A stretch of 64,000 nucleotides of DNA from the NCBI RefSeq assembly GCF_003345655.1, contig NZ_QQOH01000001.1, positions 744,001 through 808,000 on the forward strand. Reading direction: 5' to 3'. Shown piece after piece: positions 53,584-61,575 of this stretch. The notes under the pieces were generated by a model. That model saw only the letters and a program-made list of their open reading frames with translations. It did not search any database and was not told the DNA's origin. This stretch comes from Motiliproteus coralliicola (GTDB taxonomy: Bacteria > Pseudomonadota > Gammaproteobacteria > Pseudomonadales > Balneatricaceae). The position numbers and the translations under genes are program-made. Position 1 is the first letter of the stretch, and the number at the start of each line of letters is the position of its first letter.

Positions 53584-54441
53584 TCAGGTTGATAGCCTCA
53601 TCCGCTCAATGGCGATTACCAGCCACATTGAGAGTACGAACGGGATGGTCAGCAATGGAATCAAGGCCAGTTGCAATCCGCCCAGCGCTAACGCCGTCGT
53701 TGCACCTATGCCAAGCCAGGGTTGCCAGCTTCTGACGTGGTGCCCGGAAACGACACCTAGGGCCACGGCAATCAGTGCACTGTTATAGCCACCAAGGCCG
53801 ATAGCTAGTGCCAGTTGGTCTGTCCCAACCAGATAACCGGCCAGAGCGCCGATCAGGCTTCCACTAAATGCCCAGCCAACCGCCCGCCAGCCGCTGCCCA
53901 ACCACAGCCCGGCAAACATACAGAGTGCCGACAGCAAACTACCCTGAAACCCCATCTGCCCGACTCCCGTCATAGCGCCGGAGAGAACAGCGGCATCCGG
54001 CCAGTGCAGTTGCAGGCCGCCATCTGGTTGGTCCAAGGTGGTCATCTGCCACCAGATCAGCAGCATCAACACAATATAGGGGGCCGTCAGGAGCTGCAGG
54101 TTTCGTTGCATCCCCCAGTTAAAGCACCAGGCGCTGATCCCGCCGCCGACAAACACCAGCCCCCAAAGCAGCGCCGAAGGCTGCATCAGCAGAGCCGCAG
54201 CCAACCCCAGCAGGGTTCCGTTGAACCCGGCCAGCCCCTGATTGAACTCTCTTGCCGACATTGTCCAGCGGCCCATCAAGGTAGCGCCGGTCCCGCCAAA
54301 TAGCGCTGCCATCAGCATCAACGGCGAATTGATCAGGATGCCCAGCATCACCAGTGCCCCAGCCCCGGTATGGGGCATGAACAACAGCTGGCCAAATCCA
54401 CGCAACAATGCCACCAAGCAGGCCACCAACCAGGCTCTCAT
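53584..54441 (-). CDS. Urea transporter (UT family)
   Basis: A 285-residue integral membrane protein with about ten hydrophobic segments. It shows the two-fold repeat of urea channels: the N-terminal half with LRGFGQLLFMPHTGAGALVM, GILINSP and FNQGLAGFNGTLLGLA, the latter the conserved urea-selectivity region, and the second half with LGGYNSALIAVALG. It passively conducts urea across the inner membrane. No urease or urea amidolyase lies in the window, so use depends on genes elsewhere. I take the ATG at 54441; an in-frame GTG nine bases earlier is possible. Confidence 0.87.
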   Translation of the reverse strand: MRAWLVACLVALLRGFGQLLFMPHTGAGALVMLGILINSPLMLMAALFGGTGATLMGRWTMSAREFNQGLAGFNGTLLGLAAALLMQPSALLWGLVFVGGGISAWCFNWGMQRNLQLLTAPYIVLMLLIWWQMTTLDQPDGGLQLHWPDAAVLSGAMTGVGQMGFQGSLLSALCMFAGLWLGSGWRAVGWAFSGSLIGALAGYLVGTDQLALAIGLGGYNSALIAVALGVVSGHHVRSWQPWLGIGATTALALGGLQLALIPLLTIPFVLSMWLVIAIERMRLST

Positions 54442-54458
54442 CAATACCACTCTTTCTT

Positions 54459-54632
54459 ATGTTAGGACTCCAAACAGCTCGTACAGTAGTGTTTCTACGC
54501 CCCGCCGAAAAGCGCCAGTTGGAAGAATTATCAAGACCAATCGAGGTAGCCGTTCCCTCGCTGTTTATCCGGGACATAAAGGGAGACGGGAGATGGTTGC
54601 TCGACAGCAGCGGTAAATCAACCGTGCAGTGA
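54459..54632 (+). CDS. Possible 57-residue ORF, unrecognised
   Basis: An ORF lying divergently between the urea transporter and cytochrome genes. The product is protein-like (VVFLRPAEKRQLEELSRPIE, then VAVPSLFIRDIKGDGRWLL), but its ATG lacks a Shine-Dalgarno sequence. The gap 54442-54739 otherwise contains promoter-like AT-rich DNA near 54660-54730. It may be spurious. Confidence 0.25.
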   Translation: MLGLQTARTVVFLRPAEKRQLEELSRPIEVAVPSLFIRDIKGDGRWLLDSSGKSTVQ

Positions 54633-54739
54633 CCATCCGCGAAAACTGATCACGGAGCAATCAATTAACACCTTCTTAATACCGCCTAGTGCAATCTAGT
54701 CAGCACAAGAAATCACATCAATATCTTAGAGGTGGGATC

Positions 54740-55306
54740 ATGAATAACGACACGCTTTCAAGACTCTCAAAAACGACCATACGCTTGCACTGGGTGATTG
54801 CTTTCTTGATGATCATGCTGCTGGCAAGCGGGATCTATATGGCCAGCACTGAAACCTTTGCCTTGTACTCCTGGCACAAATCCTTCGGCATCCTGGTCTT
54901 CGGCATCGCGGTCATCCGGATCGCATGGCGCATCAAACAGGGCTGGCCTAAACATGTGGGCGATTACTCCCTAATCGAACGTGCTTTATCGAAAGCGACC
55001 CATTGGATTTTGATTTTGGGTACCGTGGCTATGCCCATTAGCGGTATTGTCATGAACGCGATGGGCGGCTACGGCGTTGAAGCCTTTGGGGTGGAACTGT
55101 TCCCAACCAACACCGGCCCTGAAGGTCCGTTCGATTTTGTTGCAATCAATGAGCCGGTGGCGGATTTCGCGCACGCTGTGCATAGCCTGGCCGGCGATGT
55201 TCTGGTGATCGCTGTCGCGCTACATATCCTGGGTGCTTTAAAGCATCACCTGCTGGATCGCGATGCCACTATCCGTCGAATGCTGGGCAGCAGCACACAG
55301 GGCTGA
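54740..55306 (+). CDS. Cytochrome b561
   Basis: A 188-residue b-type cytochrome with four membrane helices. Candidate haem histidines occur in TIRLHWVIAF, YSWHKSFG, KATHWILI and FAHAVHSLAG, with a further one in ALHILGALKHH. Proteins of this type carry electrons between quinol and a periplasmic acceptor or act as superoxide oxidase (CybB). The start at 54740 has AGAGGTGGG upstream; earlier in-frame codons lack a site. The gene seems monocistronic and ends at a strong inverted repeat shared with the converging binding-protein gene. Confidence 0.9.
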   Translation: MNNDTLSRLSKTTIRLHWVIAFLMIMLLASGIYMASTETFALYSWHKSFGILVFGIAVIRIAWRIKQGWPKHVGDYSLIERALSKATHWILILGTVAMPISGIVMNAMGGYGVEAFGVELFPTNTGPEGPFDFVAINEPVADFAHAVHSLAGDVLVIAVALHILGALKHHLLDRDATIRRMLGSSTQG

Positions 55307-55347
55307 TCGACCTCAGCCGATCAGGCTTTTCTAACATCAAGCTGTCC

Positions 55348-55385
55348 GTCGCCGCTCAACTTGAATTGGACAGATGAGCGGCGAC
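55348..55385. terminator. Bidirectional terminator hairpin
   Basis: GTCGCCGCTCA at 55348-55358 pairs perfectly with TGAGCGGCGAC at 55375-55385 (11 base pairs). It lies between the stops of two converging genes. CTGTCC and GGACAG offer an alternative inner pairing. No long T-run follows, so efficiency is uncertain. Confidence 0.65.
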
Positions 55386-55397
55386 AATCGAGCTAAA

Positions 55398-56093
55398 CTA
55401 GTCTTCATCGTCTTGGAGCAGTTCGTTGATCAGCTCGATTCGGTGCTGGTTGTCTGCCCCGTCCCGCATGGCGATAACCAGCTCCTTTTGCAGCAGGGTT
55501 TTGACCAATTCGATCTCACCGATACCATCACGCTCGGACAGGTAGATCATCGCGTTGGGGTCGGTGATGGCAAAATCCTGTCGCCCTGCCACCAGCATCT
55601 TCAACAGCGAGATCTCGTTGGGCGCATAGACGATGTTATGTTCCGATCCGCGGGTAAATTGCATGATCTCTTCCGGGTAAACATAGGAGCTGACCATCCC
55701 GACCTTGTAACCTGTGAACAGCTCCTCAAGCAGCCGAAACTCAAGCCCTTTATCCGCCCTTTTCAATACCCCTATCCACGACCAGTCGATGGTCGGCGAG
55801 GCAACGAAGCCATCGAGAACCTCTTCCGGCCAAGCCGGAAAATACCCCACATACTCCTCACTCCTGGCGACCCGTTTGGCCCTCTCCCAGGGGTAAAAAT
55901 CGACCAAAAGCGTAATATTGCGTTGTTTGAGCAGGGTTCGTAGTTTTTGAATGGCGTTACCCTGGGTTGTCATGCTGGCGCTGGAATAGGGTTCCCAGTT
56001 CAGCGAAGCAATTTTCCAGATCTCCTCGCTCAGGCTTGGCTGAGAAACGTGCAGTCCGATCACCAGGACCGAGGTGAGAAGCCAGAGTTTCAC
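55398..56093 (-). CDS. Periplasmic binding-like protein (SBP_bac_3)
   Basis: A 231-residue exported protein. I choose the GTG at 56093 because GGAG lies six bases upstream and it gives a proper signal peptide (MKLWLLTSVLVIGLHVSQPS), whereas the longer frame starts with an unlikely TTG. The mature part resembles short family 3 solute-binding proteins, with YPWERAKRVARSEEYVGYFP being characteristic of the amino-acid-binding-like gammaproteobacterial group. No permease adjoins. It is similar in kind to the protein at 115-900. The ligand is unknown. Confidence 0.8.
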   Translation of the reverse strand: MKLWLLTSVLVIGLHVSQPSLSEEIWKIASLNWEPYSSASMTTQGNAIQKLRTLLKQRNITLLVDFYPWERAKRVARSEEYVGYFPAWPEEVLDGFVASPTIDWSWIGVLKRADKGLEFRLLEELFTGYKVGMVSSYVYPEEIMQFTRGSEHNIVYAPNEISLLKMLVAGRQDFAITDPNAMIYLSERDGIGEIELVKTLLQKELVIAMRDGADNQHRIELINELLQDDED

Positions 56094-56332
56094 GATCTGC
56101 TCCAACTGAATACAAACTGGGTTGCCATCCGGCAGCGAGTGAATAAACAATAGCAGAGTTATTTAGTCGGACATTGGCGCAAGTACGGGCTTATCGTTTG
56201 AGTGCTGGATCACGAAAATCCACCGAGCAAAGCATGAAAAAACCTATCCGCTTAGCCTCGGTCAAGCCATAGTGGACGATGGCCTGTTAGACTGTTGCCA
56301 TGCAACCTGGGGTTCCAAGCGGAGGATATGAT

Positions 56333-56521
56333 TTGACCCAGCCAGACCAGACCCGAACCTGTTCCAACTGCCAATGCGAGTACCCGCTGTCCCGACAGTC
56401 CTGCCCCTCCTGCGGCCTGCCTGCAGATGAAGGCCCCAGTGATTTTCGCAAGAACTTCTCCAAATACTTTATCGTCCTGGTCATTATCTGTGCCCTGGCG
56501 ATTGTTATCGCACCTCGTTGA
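56333..56521 (+). CDS. Zinc-ribbon single-span membrane protein
   Basis: A 62-residue protein with two CxxC pairs (CSNC and CPSC) forming a zinc ribbon, then a C-terminal membrane helix (YFIVLVIICALAIVIA). The best start is TTG at 56333 because GGAGG lies seven bases before it; an ATG at 56300 would add 11 residues but has no site. It lies 263 bp upstream of the contractile injection system on the same strand and ends with GCGCTGT/ACAGCGC, a small hairpin (56525-56545). It may be unrelated to that system. I know no function. Confidence 0.6.
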   Translation: MTQPDQTRTCSNCQCEYPLSRQSCPSCGLPADEGPSDFRKNFSKYFIVLVIICALAIVIAPR

Positions 56522-56784
56522 TAAGCGCTGTTCGAATGACAGCGCCGGCCGCCTAAGCCGGACTACGCTAAAACAGTCATAGCCACCAAACGACTGTTTA
56601 AATTTTGCCGTAACCTGCAGAATTTCCAGCCCGATTTTGATCAACAATATCTCGGGCTGAAGTTGCAGGGCCTATACACCTCCACTATTCTCACTTTGAA
56701 GTTGATCAGCAGTTCCTGCTCACTTGTGTTGTTGAAGCTGTAAAGCGGATTGGTCAGACCAAGAACAATAAAAAGTGAAGGGAT
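56522..56784 (+). promoter_or_regulatory. Upstream region of the eCIS operon with long imperfect hairpin
   Basis: This 263-bp gap should hold the eCIS promoter. CCTGCA (56614-56619) pairs with TGCAGG (56664-56669) outside, and CAGCCCGA (56627-56634) with TCGGGCTG (56652-56659) inside, separated by a small internal loop and a 17-base apical loop. It could be a structured leader or the terminator of the preceding gene. A GAAGGGAT site precedes the first eCIS gene. No other ORF is seen here. Confidence 0.5.
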
Positions 56785-57351
56785 ATGCTGGATATCGCTC
56801 TGAAGTTTGTCGTCGACGAGCTCAACGCCTACCTCAAAGCCCGCACCGGGGTGACCGATGATGTGGTGACATTGGGACAGGTTATCGACGATAACGGCAA
56901 GTATGCCTTCGCCAAGGAAAGCCTGGTTCTGACGCTGGTTAATCTGGAGCAGGAAACGGCTTCCCGGCAGCAGTTGCCGGACAGCCAGTATCGCGACGGC
57001 AAGTCGATCAAGCTTCCTCCTCAGTTACACCTCAATCTCTATCTGATGTTTGTCGCCCGTTTTTCGGTTTACGACCAGGCGCTCAAATACCTGTCCCACA
57101 CGCTGAATTTCTTTCAGGCCAACGCCGCTTTCAGCGCCGATCGGCACCCTGCCCTCGACCCAGCGGTCGAGCGCCTGAGCCTGGATCTACAATCGCCAAG
57201 CTACGATCAACTCAACCAGATCTGGGCTTATCTGGGCGGTAAACATCTGCCCTCGGTGCTCTATAAGATGCGGGTGATCAGTTTGCAGGATATGAGTAGC
57301 GAGATCGGCCCGCCTGTCCTCACCGTTAACAGCGATCTTCATTCGCTCTAA
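56785..57351 (+). CDS. eCIS DUF4255 protein, Afp16/Pvc16-like tube terminator
   Basis: A 188-residue DUF4255 protein. The N-terminus (LDIALKFVVDELNAYLKART) and the C-terminal half (LIMFVARF-like strand then YLSHTLNFFQAN) fit the Afp16 family, which caps the inner tube and fixes the length of the sheath-tube in Afp/PVC particles. It is the first gene of the operon; in Afp and PVC loci it is the last structural gene, so the order is changed. The following genes form one uninterrupted rightward unit with gaps of at most 33 bp. A GAAGGGAT site precedes the ATG. Confidence 0.88.
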   Translation: MLDIALKFVVDELNAYLKARTGVTDDVVTLGQVIDDNGKYAFAKESLVLTLVNLEQETASRQQLPDSQYRDGKSIKLPPQLHLNLYLMFVARFSVYDQALKYLSHTLNFFQANAAFSADRHPALDPAVERLSLDLQSPSYDQLNQIWAYLGGKHLPSVLYKMRVISLQDMSSEIGPPVLTVNSDLHSL

Positions 57352-57366
57352 GGTCAGGGGGATCAG

Positions 57367-58365
57367 ATGAGTTTTGACAAACTGTTAGACCTCAACCTGA
57401 CCCACGATTACTACCAGGGTCCTTGCCCGGATCTACAGATCGAACCCAGCGCCGACACCCTGCAGCTGTTGAAGGCCGCTTCGATCAAGACATACACCAA
57501 GCCAGGCGGCCTGTCATTGTATTACCCGCAAGACGATCAAGGGCTGCCGAAACACAGCCTGGCCGGCCAGCGACTGCTGCTGTCGGTTACCACGGTCAAT
57601 CCGGCCTTCTCAGCCCTGACCGAGCTGCCTTTGGCGGACGACCGCCTGCCGCTGTACCGCAACCATATCGATCCGTTGTCGCTGGCGCCTGCTCAATCCA
57701 CTCATCGGGTGCCGGGACGCTTTGCCTATCCCGTGCAGCTGAACGAACGGCCGCTCACCCTGGCATTGAACGATGACCAGGGGAATTTGATCGAGCAACA
57801 CAGCATCAGCACTGCGCAGCAGACGACCCATAGCCTGTTGCTGCAACAATACGGTGCCGGCTTCTACCGAATCACCGAAACCAGCACTTCCGGATCCCAC
57901 GAAATGCGGCTCATCTATCTGCCCCGGATACCGCACAACCTGATCGCACTGGTTGAACTGATCATTCAGCCGGCGTTCTACGGCAATCCACCGACGTTCA
58001 ACATCCATTACAGCGCCAGAAACGACACCCTCAACTATTACGTCGTCGCGCAAAACTATTCCGATACCGAGTTCGACCACCTGCAGCTGGCCGATGCCGG
58101 ATTTGCCGAGCAGTCCCGAGCTGAAATCAACTTTACCCGTGTCGAATCGAGCAACTTCACCCAGGCCCATACTGATGCAGCCCTGCTGCACGACGGTGGT
58201 TCCAAGGTGGTGTTATTTCACTCTCAAACCGTCGTCAGCCGACGCCAGCATGGCCCTAAAAAGTTACAGCTGCGCTTGGGTGGCGAGGTTTTGATTGCCA
58301 GTTTGCCGACCCCCGGCCGTAACAGCATCACGGCGGACTTTTTCATCAACGTTGCCAAAGCGTAG
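57367..58365 (+). CDS. Unrecognised eCIS-associated protein
   Basis: A 332-residue protein between the tube terminator and sheath genes. I recognise no family. It has no signal peptide or membrane helix and looks beta-rich. The first half includes PGGLSLYYPQDDQGLPKHS and LAGQRLLLSVTTVNPAFSAL; the second has NIHYSARNDTLNYYVVAQN. Its length is too great for a tube or terminator protein. GGGGGAT before the ATG and a 15-bp gap on each side put it in the operon. It could be a cap, sheath-assembly chaperone, fibre-like decoration, or cargo adaptor. Position between cap and sheath favours an assembly role, which is inference. Confidence 0.75.
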   Translation: MSFDKLLDLNLTHDYYQGPCPDLQIEPSADTLQLLKAASIKTYTKPGGLSLYYPQDDQGLPKHSLAGQRLLLSVTTVNPAFSALTELPLADDRLPLYRNHIDPLSLAPAQSTHRVPGRFAYPVQLNERPLTLALNDDQGNLIEQHSISTAQQTTHSLLLQQYGAGFYRITETSTSGSHEMRLIYLPRIPHNLIALVELIIQPAFYGNPPTFNIHYSARNDTLNYYVVAQNYSDTEFDHLQLADAGFAEQSRAEINFTRVESSNFTQAHTDAALLHDGGSKVVLFHSQTVVSRRQHGPKKLQLRLGGEVLIASLPTPGRNSITADFFINVAKA

Positions 58366-58377
58366 GAGAGTCAATCC

Positions 58378-59787
58378 ATGCCAGCCTATAAAACCCCAGG
58401 CGTCTATGTAGAGGAAATATCGGTCTTCCCCCCGTCGGTGGCGGAGGTGGAAACCGCGATTCCCGCCTTTGTCGGTTATACCGAAAAAGCCGCCAGAAGC
58501 ACCGCCAATGACCTGATCCTCAAACCGACCCGGATCTCTTCGATGACCGAGTTTGAACAGTACTACGGTGACTGTGCCTTTGATGAGATCAGCCTGAGCA
58601 TCGCCGCCAGCGGAGACGGCTTTGTCACCAGCAGCTTCACCCCGCCCGATCCCAGCTACCTGCTCTGGTATGCGATGAAGATGTTCTTCGATAACGGCGG
58701 CGGCAAGTGCTATGTGGTCTCGGTGGGGCTGTACCAGAGCCCTGCGGTGATCGATAACAGCGGCGATGACAGCGACGATGTCACCGTCAACGCCGGTCTG
58801 CTCGATGGTATCAACGCGGTGCAGAACGAGGACGAGCCGACCCTGCTGGTGGTGCCCGAAGCGGTCAAGCTCAACGCGGCCGAATACCAGGCCCTGGTGC
58901 AGGCGATGCTGGCTCAGTGCAATACCCTGCAGGATCGATTCGCCATCTTCGATATCCACCAGGGCGGCACCAAGCTGGATCCAGCCGGTCTGACCACCAA
59001 CCGTGGTTATTTTGGCAGCAACCACCTCAAGTACGGCGCCAGCTACTACCCCTTTATCAAAACCAGCATGGCCCACAAGGCCAAGGCTGACCTAACCAAC
59101 GTCAAGGTCACCGTCGGTGCCGACCCGGAAACCACCCTGAATACACTGGAAACCAGCCAGACCGCCGCCTTCAACTTTGCCAAGAATAAGATCAAGGAAG
59201 CCTACGTCGCCCTGCCCCCATCCTCCTCGGTGGCCGGGGTCTACGCCACCACCGATCGCAACCGAGGGGTCTGGAAATCGCCGGCCAACATCAGCCTGGC
59301 CAATGTGATCGAGCCGGCGGTCAAGATCGACACTCCCTATCAAGATGGCCTCAATGTCGATGCCGGCACCGGCAAATCGATCAATGCGATCCGTGCCTTT
59401 ATGGGCAAAGGCACCCTGGTCTGGGGCGCAAGAACGCTGGCCGGCAACGACAACGAGTGGCGCTATGTGGCGGTGCGACGTTTCTTCAACACGGTGGAGG
59501 AATCGGTGAAGAAGTCCACCGATTGGGCCGTGTTTGAGCCCAACGACGCCAACACCTGGGTCAAGGTACGCGGCATGATCGAATCCTACCTCAATCAAAA
59601 ATGGCGCGAGGGCGCGCTGGCCGGGGCCAAACCCGAGGATGCCTACTTCGTTCGCTGCGGCCTAGGCGTAACCATGAACGCCCAGGACATTCTTGAGGGG
59701 CGGATGAATGTCGAGATCGGCATGGCGGTGGTCCGACCGGCCGAATTTATCGTGCTGAAGTTCTCCCACAAGTTGCAGAACTCCTGA
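58378..59787 (+). CDS. eCIS contractile sheath protein (Afp2-4-like)
   Basis: A 469-residue phage-tail-sheath family protein. The N-terminal linker and first strand (YKTPGVYVEEISVFPPSVAE, then VETAIPAFVGYT) and the C-terminal region (SYLNQKWREGALAGAKPEDA, RCGLGVTMNAQDILEGRMN and GMAVVRPAEFIVLKFSHKL) are diagnostic. Sheath subunits wrap the tube and contract to drive it through a target envelope. It is the only sheath gene in the window, while Afp and PVC encode three and some other eCIS encode one. Length matches single-sheath relatives. AGGAGAG precedes the ATG. Confidence 0.95.
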   Translation: MPAYKTPGVYVEEISVFPPSVAEVETAIPAFVGYTEKAARSTANDLILKPTRISSMTEFEQYYGDCAFDEISLSIAASGDGFVTSSFTPPDPSYLLWYAMKMFFDNGGGKCYVVSVGLYQSPAVIDNSGDDSDDVTVNAGLLDGINAVQNEDEPTLLVVPEAVKLNAAEYQALVQAMLAQCNTLQDRFAIFDIHQGGTKLDPAGLTTNRGYFGSNHLKYGASYYPFIKTSMAHKAKADLTNVKVTVGADPETTLNTLETSQTAAFNFAKNKIKEAYVALPPSSSVAGVYATTDRNRGVWKSPANISLANVIEPAVKIDTPYQDGLNVDAGTGKSINAIRAFMGKGTLVWGARTLAGNDNEWRYVAVRRFFNTVEESVKKSTDWAVFEPNDANTWVKVRGMIESYLNQKWREGALAGAKPEDAYFVRCGLGVTMNAQDILEGRMNVEIGMAVVRPAEFIVLKFSHKLQNS

Positions 59788-59815
59788 TCCCTAACCTCTG
59801 AAAGGAGCCAAACAG

Positions 59816-60250
59816 ATGGCCGAACTATATCCCTTGCCCGTGTTTCATTTTGTGGTTCAGTGGGGCGGCACCCGTGTCGGATTTTCGGAAGTATCGGGGC
59901 TGACCCAGGAAGTGCAACCGATCGAATACCGCGATGGTGCCCTGCCGGAGTACTCCACCATCAAGATGCCGGGGCTGAAAAAGTACAGCAACGTCACCCT
60001 CAAACGCGGCATCATCGCCGGCGACAACGAGTTCTTCAATTGGCTCAACACCGTCAAGCTCAACACCGTGGAACGCCGTGACCTGGTGATCTCGCTGCTC
60101 AACGAGGAGCACGAACCGGTGATGAACTGGAAAATCCACAACGCCTTCCCGGTCAAGGTCGAGGGCCCCAGCCTGAAAGCCTCCGGTAATGAGGTGGCGA
60201 TCGAATCGGTCGAGCTGGCCCACGAGGGGCTGGAACTGCAGAACGACTAA
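59816..60250 (+). CDS. eCIS inner tube protein 1 (gp19/Afp1-like)
   Basis: A 144-residue T4 gp19-type tube protein. VVQWGGTRVGFSEVSGLTQE at the N-terminus and SNVTLKRGIIAGDNEFFNWL in the centre are classic. It stacks as hexameric rings inside the sheath to form the payload channel. It is spaced 28 bp after the sheath gene with an AGGAG site. A second tube paralogue follows, with shared KRG and NEEHEP elements, so this is likely the major tube protein and the other the initiating ring. Confidence 0.94.
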   Translation: MAELYPLPVFHFVVQWGGTRVGFSEVSGLTQEVQPIEYRDGALPEYSTIKMPGLKKYSNVTLKRGIIAGDNEFFNWLNTVKLNTVERRDLVISLLNEEHEPVMNWKIHNAFPVKVEGPSLKASGNEVAIESVELAHEGLELQND

Positions 60251-60267
60251 GCGGGGCTGGAATCAGC

Positions 60268-60714
60268 ATGACGGTTTATTACCCGCCGGTGGGATTTCAT
60301 TTCAAGGTCGAAGTGGCCGGTTTCGCCGGCGACAGCCTCGACTCGCGCTTTTCCGATGTGTCCGGGTTGAGCGAAGAACTCTCCACCGAAGAGATCGCCG
60401 AGGGTGGCCAGAACCGGTTTATCCAGAAATACCCGGTACGGGCCAAGCACAGCGAGCTGACCTTGAAGCGCGGGCTACTGAAGCAGTCCGATCTGATCAA
60501 ATGGGTCAAGGAGTGCATCGAGGACTTCAGCATCACCCCAAGGGATATGGTGATCAAGCTGCTCAACGAGGAGCACGAGCCGCTAATGAGCTGGCATCTG
60601 GTCAACGCCTACCCGATCAAGTGGTCGGTGTCAGACTTTTCCGCCAGCAGCAACAGTCTGGTGGTGGAGTCGCTCCAGTTTTACTACCAGTACTTCAGTG
60701 TGAACAGGGACTGA
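60268..60714 (+). CDS. eCIS inner tube protein 2 (gp19/Afp5-like)
   Basis: A 148-residue tube-family paralogue (FHFKVEVAGFAGDSLDSRFSD, SELTLKRGLLKQSDLIKW). The shared NEEHEP segment and fold relate it to the previous protein, but surface residues differ. In Afp/PVC, Afp5-type proteins form the first ring on the baseplate, joining the spike to the main tube. The next gene starts almost directly after its stop, giving tight coupling. The assignment to Afp5 versus Afp1 is by position rather than by measured similarity. Confidence 0.93.
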   Translation: MTVYYPPVGFHFKVEVAGFAGDSLDSRFSDVSGLSEELSTEEIAEGGQNRFIQKYPVRAKHSELTLKRGLLKQSDLIKWVKECIEDFSITPRDMVIKLLNEEHEPLMSWHLVNAYPIKWSVSDFSASSNSLVVESLQFYYQYFSVNRD

Positions 60715-60715
60715 T

Positions 60716-60877
60716 ATGCCGATTCTGATTGATGAAGTGGTGATCTCCGTGCAGGTCGACAACCGCGCCAGCGGGGGTTCAAGCAGCCAGCCCAGCGACA
60801 GCGAGACCAAGAAGCAGATCGTCGAAGAGTGCGTCGAGCAGGTGCTGGAAATCCTTAAACAGCAGCAAGAGCCCTGA
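60716..60877 (+). CDS. eCIS small DUF5908-like protein (Afp6-like)
   Basis: A 53-residue protein with the DUF5908-type beginning MPILIDEVVISVQVD, a Ser-rich linker and a C-terminal charged helix (KKQIVEECVEQVLEILKQQQ). Such small proteins regularly lie between the tube and LysM genes of eCIS, and the Afp6 counterpart is thought to be a minor or assembly protein. It starts one base after the tube 2 stop and ends two bases before the LysM gene, so it is certainly expressed as part of the operon. Confidence 0.85.
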   Translation: MPILIDEVVISVQVDNRASGGSSSQPSDSETKKQIVEECVEQVLEILKQQQEP

Positions 60878-60879
60878 CC

Positions 60880-61542
60880 ATGGCCGGAGAACTGGAAAAA
60901 CTGAAAATCCAGGCCTATACCGAGCCGGACTACTCCGGTGCGGTGCTGTCGGAATTCCACGCCTACGTGAACCCCAGCGAACTCACCCTGGCCTACGAGA
61001 TGGAGTACGACAGTGCCCAGGGCAGCGGCACCACCGGCAGCCGAATGGAGTTCAAGCAGATCAAGCCCGGCGACCTGAGCCTGAGCTTCTTTATCGACGG
61101 CACCGGCGCCAACGGCAAACTGGTAGATGTGCAGCAGCAGGTGGAGGCTTTCCAGAGCACCACCGGCTATAACGGCGACATCCATCGCCCCAACTACCTG
61201 ATCGTCGCCTGGGGCAGCCTGCAGGTCCGACGCTGCATTCTCAAGTCCGCCTCCATCGCCTACAAGCTGTTCAAACCCAGCGGCGAGCCGTTAAGGGCGG
61301 TGATCAGCGCCACCTTTACCGACAACTCCGATGACGAGACCCGGGTGGCGATCGCCCAGGATCAATCACCGGACCTGACCCACAGTCGTATTTTCAAAGA
61401 CGGCGATACCCTGCCCGGCCTCTGCCAACAGATCTACGGCCAGGCCGGTTACTACCCGCAGGTCGCCCGGATCAATCAGTTGAGCAGTTTTCGCGATATC
61501 AAGCCCGGTACCCGGCTGATCTTCCCGCCGGTTAAAACCTGA
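60880..61542 (+). CDS. eCIS hub adaptor with LysM domain (Afp7-like)
   Basis: A 220-residue protein with the N-terminal CIS tube-like beta domain (LSEFHAYVNPSELTLAYEM, where VNPSE is family-typical) and a C-terminal LysM domain (about 167-220: DGDTLPGLCQQIYG and FRDIKPGTRLIFPP). The Afp7 and gp53-like group joins tube and spike at the baseplate hub. The LysM module may contact peptidoglycan or simply the hub. Translation is coupled to the preceding gene by a two-base gap. It precedes the VgrG-like spike. Confidence 0.93.
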   Translation: MAGELEKLKIQAYTEPDYSGAVLSEFHAYVNPSELTLAYEMEYDSAQGSGTTGSRMEFKQIKPGDLSLSFFIDGTGANGKLVDVQQQVEAFQSTTGYNGDIHRPNYLIVAWGSLQVRRCILKSASIAYKLFKPSGEPLRAVISATFTDNSDDETRVAIAQDQSPDLTHSRIFKDGDTLPGLCQQIYGQAGYYPQVARINQLSSFRDIKPGTRLIFPPVKT

Positions 61543-61575
61543 CAATGGATTCATAACAATGAACATGGAGCCAAC

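Noticed and set aside
56252-56647. 131-codon antisense frame opposite the zinc-ribbon gene
   Set aside because: The opposite strand has CxxC pairs, a membrane helix and a GGAGG site, while this frame has no convincing protein features.
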